Source: Neoconidiobolus thromboides FSU 785 (taxonomy: Eukaryota; Entomophthoromycota; Entomophthoromycetes; Entomophthorales; Neoconidiobolaceae). From it: DNA of 64,000 nt. The first letter of the stretch is position 1. Every line of letters starts with the position of its first letter. Below, in pieces: positions 58,610 through 64,000 of this stretch. The position numbers were made by a program, and so were the translations under genes. The stretch is taken from contig MU626298.1 in the NCBI GenBank assembly GCA_025603075.1, positions 1 through 64,000 of the forward strand, given 5' to 3'. The notes below the pieces were generated by a model. That model made no database searches, was not told the origin of the DNA, and saw nothing but the letters and a program-made list of their open reading frames with translations.

Positions 58610-59360
58610 GTAGTACAGTTTGTTAACTTTGAAACATAAAGCAAGAAAACTACTATTTTGATATAAAATATTAAGTTTGTTTATTAGGGGATAGAATTTG
58701 GCTCCCATGGTCTTACGTATACTGAAATTTCTAAAAGAATTCCAGGGTTAAGGTAATAACTTAAACATATTTTGTAATTTAACTAAATCTAAAGCAATTT
58801 AGGATGGAGTAAGATACTATTTATAAAACTCGATGATGGAGGGTTATCACTTACAAATCATTAAAGATAGCAGATTACCTTCGAGAAAAATATCCAGAAA
58901 AACCACTATTCCTTAATGGTCGCTATTTGCTACTTTTTTGGAAGACTATTCAACAACATTTATGCCATTAGCTAGAGCAGTAGTTATGGATGTTTATGAT
59001 TTATTAGGAAATAAAGAAAAAGAGTGTTTTTTTGTCACTAAAGAAGCAACTTCAAAAACAACTTTGGAAGAGCTTACCATCAATAAAAAAAATTATAAAG
59101 AAGCAGTTTAAAATTTGTTTATTCCCTTCGGTGAAATATAATTTAAAAACAAGTACTCAGAAGGTGACAAACCATACTATTTAAATTATATTATGTTTGC
59201 TCATATTAAGCCAGCTCAAATAATTTCAATTCTCACATTTGATGACCTTGTTACACATCGTCAAGATCCAGTTTTAAAGAGCTGGTTTAATTCCATTCAA
59301 AATCTTTACAATATGTTTGCTGCTCCATTCAAACTTCGGGCTCTATTTTTGAAATAAAAA
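58610..59360 (+). pseudogene. Decayed glutathione S-transferase (beta-etherase LigE-like)
   Basis: Plus-strand pieces in GST order: KHKARKLLF, then after a splice-like TTATTAG the stretch GIEFGSHGLTYTEISKRIPG, corresponding to the thioredoxin-fold part (family: KGi.F...w..YpeI). A further splice-like junction leads to SLKIADYLREKYPEKPLFLN (the DS..IA.YLe..yP..P.lf motif). Next are MPLARAVVMDVYDLLGNKEK, ATSKTTLEELTINKKNYKEA, PYYLNYIMFAHIKPAQIIS (the sY.Dy.vf... motif), and finally QDPVLKSWFNSIQNLYNMFA. Stops and frame changes between blocks (for example TGA after KLLF, stops near YYL and AV) show it is dead. Intact relatives conjugate glutathione to electrophiles or cleave aryl ethers. Confidence 0.75.
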
Positions 59361-59739
59361 TGTAAAGCCACAATGTTATTGGGTTCATTCCATGTTATCG
59401 ATTAAAATTGGATGTCTTTATTCACGACTTTTGCTTATTTTAAAATGTTTACTCTTAGATTCAATATTTAATGACAAAGTATCATTTCTCTGTCTTGATT
59501 TTTGCACATGATATTATTTTAATGGTGATATTCATTTAAAAAACAATGTAATTGTTATAAAAACTATACTAATATTTATTTAGCTATTTATGATTGCAAT
59601 ATTTTAAAAAACTCAAATATTAAAATGCTGTATAAGCTCAATAGAACAGAAATGCTTAGAAAAGATAAAAGAGGAGAGGTCAGGTAGTTATAGCTTTCAA
59701 AATCATAATAAAATGACTATAAATTTACTATGACTTGAA
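59361..59739. other. Intergenic
   Basis: AT-rich, nothing recognised. Confidence 0.45.
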
Positions 59740-60550
59740 CTAAAATATATTTATAGTAGTGTTTAGTATTTCAAAAGCCTCAGAGGTCATATTATTTCTA
59801 AAAGGAGAAACAAGAGACAATGAGTTTATAGATCGATGATGTAGACTTCCTACATTTTGTATAGTTTTAGTTTTGTTGATTCGAGGTACTTCAAGATTTT
59901 GGAACACGGATATAAAATTCAAGGATTGGTCAGTAATAGCTTTAAAATTGTCAAGCATAATTTGATAATATATTTACACATGTATGAAATAAATCCCTCC
60001 TTATTGATGACTTTTTTACTTCTCTTGTATCAAAGAAAATACTTTAGATATTTGGTAGGTTGTAAATTTATTTTATCACTTATACTCTACACCTTTTTAC
60101 ACATCTTTGCTTGATGCTGATAATATCACAAGTTCATAATTCTGTGCATTAAGCAGGCCAAAGAAGCCTAAGTTAACAGCTTTGCTACTTTCAAATACCA
60201 TCTCATTTTCATCCACCTGCCTTTCAACTAATAAGTCCAAATTCGAACTAAACCTCAGTTTTAGATCAAATTCATTAGACATTGTAATAGCTATTCTAGA
60301 TTTTAAATATGACACGCTCATTCTTCATATTTTTCAACCGTGTTTATTCAAAGAAGTCTAAGAAAATGCTTTAATTTAATATTTTTAAATCAAACAATCC
60401 AGCGAATGGATCAATGACTATGTCACTTCCATTAAATTTGAGTGATTTGATCTGTTTCAAACGCCCTGAAAACAGCTAAGTCACTTAAGCAGAACCGATA
60501 ATTGTTAATATATTTGGGCTCAATTAATTCCGGTATACCAACAGTACTTT
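59740..60550 (-). pseudogene. Second decayed F-box/LRR-like remnant
   Basis: Minus-strand fragments such as FDLKLRFSSNLDLLVE, VNLGFFGLLNAQNYELVILS and INKTKTIQNVGSLHHRSINS have the Leu/Asn/Ser rhythm of the intact F-box/LRR protein (compare LNFNSNLELSISGKFENG there) and are separated by stops. Extent uncertain and no F-box seen. Confidence 0.45.
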
Positions 60551-61834
60551 TTCGAGACTAAAGTTACCCTTAAACCATATTGATATTATGTTAAAAAAAT
60601 GATTTAATAAAATGATTGTTTTTTCAGCTACAGTCAAATGTCTTACTAGTTCTTCATATTTATTTATAAATCTCTCTTGATATCTGCAAAATTTGCCAAT
60701 TGTGTAAACTGGCTAAAGTGAACAGTATTAATAATTCGGTTTGTGAAGACACATAAGCATCTCTTCAAAAAGCGGACATTAGGTATATATTCTAGCCTAT
60801 TAGTCAATATTACTACCAACAGACAGTCTGGTAAATCTTTGAACTATGTTGCATTTTGGACTAAATTGAAACCGAAGAAAGATTGCAATCAACTTTTAAA
60901 TCTACTCACAAACTATGAGCTATGATAAAGTAATTTGCCTTTTTAGCAAAACAATAGAGACAAATCAAAAATTTGGATTGAATAAAATATTGATCAAGTC
61001 AAATTAAATGACCGATTTTTTGCAAAAATTCTGAATTAAATCTAAACAGTCTGAAATAATCATTTTATTATTTAATTTTATTAAGTCATATAAATTTTGC
61101 AATTTAAAGTTAAATTAATATAGAGAAAACTAGTTACAATATTAATCGAAATTTTAGACTTGGCCAAATAAGCAAACCTTTAGAGAAGTATACCTATATC
61201 TTGACAAAATTAGTGTGTCTACCTTGATTACCAACATCTCAGTCACTGAAAGTAATATGTGTTAAAGCACTCCTTACAATAGAACAATATTTGCTACTTT
61301 CTTATATTTACCAGTCAATCTCTTAACCAACCTTCTACCCTTTTATTAATTTTTTTGTAGCAAAGTCTTTGAGAGCTTCAACTCTATGGTTTCTAAATTA
61401 TATCGACAACTCTTAAATTTGTGTATATAAAACCAATGTCTGATTGATTATCGATAGGAATTTATTTTGGATTTTTTAAATTGTACTTATGATATTTATA
61501 ATTTTCAAGTATATGTAGATTGTAAGACGATGGGTATTAAGAGGTAGATGAATCGGGTAGTGAGATCCATCTAAGGGTTTTAATGTAATAGGTGCTTTAA
61601 ATAAATGCTTAGTAATACTAAATAAACACAATTAAGTATAGGTACTATTAGTTAAAATATAAAGTTGATGTATTACCTGATAGCCTAGACAACTAAAAAG
61701 AGTCTAGATATTAAGTTCAATATCATTAAAAATATCATTATTATAAAGTTTTTTTTAGCTCTGATACTGTTATTATATCATCAGAATTAGCTGCAAATCC
61801 AATAAAGTTATAATAGTCTTTTTTATCTAAAGTA
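60551..61834. other. Intergenic, decayed
   Basis: AT-rich; no intact gene, RNA gene or clear repeat copy seen. Confidence 0.4.
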
Positions 61835-61939
61835 TATGGGGATGTATTTTTGTGTTTAAGAATTTTGCTAACAATTTTTCTACTCAAATAGCGCTTAAAA
61901 GATGGAAAAAATAATGAAGCCAAAAAAAACATCACCATA
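61835..61939. mobile_element. MITE-like element, copy 11 (inverted orientation)
   Basis: TA-TGGGGATGTATTTTTGTG to ACATCACCA-TA, flanked by TA on both sides. On the minus strand the shared frame (LFFPSFKRYLSRKIVSKILK) is open and merges with flanking sequence into a 115-codon chance frame. Confidence 0.9.
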
Positions 61940-62272
61940 TAGTAAAGTTCATATAAAACGTTTGTAATCATAAATTTTAACAACTTTATTAAAATATTAT
62001 AAATCTTTGTAAAGCTTTTATAGAGAAAGGATAATTCTAAAAATAAGTAAAATAAATAGCTAAAGGACATATTATAAAAACAATACAAAGAAAGTGTCTT
62101 AATACTCAGTATAAATAAACCATATGTGCAAAATTATGTATAATATTGGGACAGAATTATTATTTTATGATATAAACGTAAAAAATAAAAGTAGAAAAAT
62201 TATTCTGATATGGTTTTATTCTATTATTCATAGCTATTAAATGATAAACATTACAAATTGATCATTAAGTCA
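61940..62272. other. Intergenic
   Basis: AT-rich 3' flank of the F-box/LRR gene, nothing recognised. Confidence 0.45.
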
Positions 62273-63535
62273 TTATAGTTCTATTAAATTTAATTTTGGG
62301 ATGCTCTTTAGCCTCCTATAGGCACCTAAAGAGGTTACAGGATCAATACGAGTAACAAGCAGTATTAGGGTAGTAGGTAGATATTCAATTTCTGACAGTG
62401 CATGTTGAAGAGTAAGACAGCTAACATTAATTAATTCAAGGTTTGGAAATAACTTGATAAAAGTTAATAGCTTGCCAATTGTAGTGTTGAAATTATTAAT
62501 TGAAATTTTTTTTACATATTTACATTTATAAAAATCCAAATTCAAATAATTAAGATTAATTTCATTTAAAGCTATTTTACTAATATGAAGCATTTGGATA
62601 TTTGGCAATCCTTGAATCCCTTTCAAGACTTCTTTTTTGAATTTTTTAATATGTATTTCTTTTAATGCTGGAGACTTAAAAAATTCATAACTAAGTAGAC
62701 ATCCAGAGTTAGAGTACCCAAGTGAAGTAATATTACTTCCCTCAATAAATTTTATATTATCGTTGTCATTGAAAAAATTACGTGACAAATCCCTTAACTG
62801 TATACTCTTGAGCTTTTTTAGGTCCCCAAAACTTTGAATACCTACTCCATTCTCAAACTTTCCGCTAATTGATAGTTCCAAATTTGAATTGAAATTCAAC
62901 TTTGGATTTAGTTCAGCAGTTGTAAAAAAGCTCTTTGAAGCTAATAGTTCTAATTTTTCTAATTTGTTAAATTTTGATTTGATAATATCTAATCCGTCAA
63001 GATTAAAAAAAAGTTCTCTGCAAGCAATCTCGAGTGATCTTAGTTTGTTTGGATTTAAATGCTTAACAACATCTTTAATACTTTCACTATTTACACCAAT
63101 TATAATTATTTCCATCTGGCTTAAATAATTACTAAAACACTCTAAAATGTTTGCAACTTCACAGAAATCTATAGATAATTTCGTTAACTTTGGTAGTTCA
63201 ATATTAATATTAGATGGAATTGTATCATAACTTTGGTAAAATGCTATAATATTAATACACTTTAAATTGAGGCAGTTCTTTATAAATCCAATATTTTGAT
63301 CATCTAAAAGTAGCTCTTTCATCAATTTGCCATTTTCTTGAATAAACTTTACTTGTAACTCATCAAATCTTCCATCACTATAAAGAGAATAAGCTAAATT
63401 AGATCTGATGACCCGCTTTATTATACTGAATAAATATTTACTCAAAAAGCTAAGATCAATTAACTCTTCTGGTCTAATTAGTTGAAACACTCTTTCTAAT
63501 ACGATATCTGGTAAATAGTCGAACTGTATTTTCAT
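62273..63535 (-). CDS. F-box and leucine-rich-repeat protein
   Basis: Intronless gene of 420 residues from ATG at 63535. Residues 4-45 read as an F-box (FDYLPDIVLERVFQLIRPEE, then LIDLSFLSKYLFSIIKRVI), the helix that binds Skp1. From about residue 75 on there are irregular leucine-rich repeats (for example LNLKCINIIAFY, LPKLTKLSIDFCEV, LKKLKSIQLRDLSRN, PALKEIHIKKF, FPNLELINVSCLTL), which would form the substrate-binding solenoid. It is thus a likely substrate receptor of an SCF ubiquitin ligase in cytosol or nucleus; the target is unknown. Two decayed relatives lie at 55664-56950 and 59740-60550, so this locus seems to be a breeding ground for the family. Confidence 0.82.
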   Translation of the reverse strand: MKIQFDYLPDIVLERVFQLIRPEELIDLSFLSKYLFSIIKRVIRSNLAYSLYSDGRFDELQVKFIQENGKLMKELLLDDQNIGFIKNCLNLKCINIIAFYQSYDTIPSNINIELPKLTKLSIDFCEVANILECFSNYLSQMEIIIIGVNSESIKDVVKHLNPNKLRSLEIACRELFFNLDGLDIIKSKFNKLEKLELLASKSFFTTAELNPKLNFNSNLELSISGKFENGVGIQSFGDLKKLKSIQLRDLSRNFFNDNDNIKFIEGSNITSLGYSNSGCLLSYEFFKSPALKEIHIKKFKKEVLKGIQGLPNIQMLHISKIALNEINLNYLNLDFYKCKYVKKISINNFNTTIGKLLTFIKLFPNLELINVSCLTLQHALSEIEYLPTTLILLVTRIDPVTSLGAYRRLKSIPKLNLIEL

Positions 63536-64000
63536 TTAAATATGAATTTGATAAAATATTTGGCTTTTGGACTTTTTAGAAATTATTGATAATAGCAGAA
63601 TCATTCTACTTTTCTAACCAATAAAGTGTGAAGCTAGTCCAAAATTGGATCGAATTAGGAAGCCAAAAGGTTAGAAGATTAAAAACCTGTGTAAACTAAT
63701 AAAAATATTATTTTTTACCTAGTTTTTACTTTCACTTTACTTTTTTCTTTATTGTTCTTTAGCTTCTCTATCATTAAAAATAAACGTTATAACCTAAAGT
63801 TAAGCCAAACTTATTTGGAGTTATCTCTAACTAAACAATATTACTTTTTAAAGATAAATAAAATCTAAAAGCTAAATTATAAACTAGAAGCTAATTACAA
63901 AAAAAATATAGATATTCCAAAATTGAGTCTTAAAAAAATACGTGATCAAAAAATTAATCAAAGAACAGCTATAAATTTACAAAACTATTCTTTTGTAAAA
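63536..64000. other. Intergenic to window end
   Basis: Upstream region of the F-box/LRR gene; AT-rich, nothing recognised. Confidence 0.5.

Noticed and set aside
10343-61939. The 100-bp repeats as structured RNA genes or SINEs
   Set aside because: No A or B box of Pol III promoters and no tRNA similarity; terminal inverted repeats with TA flanks fit a DNA element better.
61741-62088. 115-codon minus-strand frame
   Set aside because: It is mostly repeat copy 11 plus flanking DNA; no protein family beyond the repeat-encoded peptide.

Overview
The window reads as nuclear DNA of a fungus. It is strongly AT-rich, uses the standard genetic code, and its genes carry many very short GT-AG introns (mostly about 40-60 bp). 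The fungal markers are a chitin synthase fused to a myosin-like motor, a fungal-type transcription factor with the middle homology region, a succinate/fumarate carrier, and an F-BAR/SH3 cytokinesis protein. AT richness, tiny introns, F-box/LRR genes and pseudogenes, and a kinase-Sel1 fusion suggest an early-diverging zygomycete-type fungus, possibly Entomophthoromycotina (Conidiobolus-like). That placement is inference.

Layout: 1-1848 is the 3' part of a transcription factor. 3587-5086 is a Cdc20/Fizzy-like WD40 protein. 5678-6811 (-) is a mitochondrial phospholipid scramblase in 6 exons. 7550-9204 (-) is an MFS transporter in 4 exons. 11191-12290 holds a decayed medium-chain reductase. 14144-14908 is a homeodomain protein and 17229-22887 the myosin-chitin synthase. 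23518-24318 (-) is a PRELI/Ups lipid-transfer protein, 25634-27707 (-) an Rrn7/TAF1B Pol I factor in 9 exons, 28966-29703 (-) a LEA-like protein with a mitochondrial-type leader, and 29962-30034 a tRNA-Arg(UCU). 30918-33238 (-) is a pseudokinase-Sel1 fusion. 35366-36943 and 37944-39485 are tandem cytochrome P450s. 40590-41442 holds a broken GT32 gene. 42613-43978 is TRM10. 44004-45626 (-) is a coiled-coil protein with a Spc19-like N-terminus, 46263-47439 (-) a Gly-rich protein, 48682-49855 (-) the succinate/fumarate carrier, 50963-52995 (-) the F-BAR/SH3 protein and 53631-54433 the small cap-binding subunit. From 54434 the window is mostly decayed sequence (F-box/LRR and glutathione S-transferase remnants), ending with an intact F-box/LRR gene at 62273-63535 (-).

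The most striking element that is not a classical gene is a family of about 100-bp repeats. Their terminal inverted repeats start TGGGGATGT and they sit between TA dinucleotides. I count ten near-complete copies plus one fragment. They look like MITEs; one lies inside the dead GT32 gene with another at its downstream edge, and one lies inside a dead F-box/LRR gene. Most copies keep one reading frame open, coding a recurring peptide near LLFPSFKRYLSGK.

Functionally the window mixes housekeeping genes (Pol I initiation, tRNA modification, cap binding, mitochondrial lipid and metabolite transport, chitin synthesis, cytokinesis) with an accessory fraction of P450s, transporter, F-box/LRR genes and pseudogenes. 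I do not see operon-like or cluster-level coupling. Exon structures were worked out by hand from splice sites, frame continuity and family motifs, without database searches.
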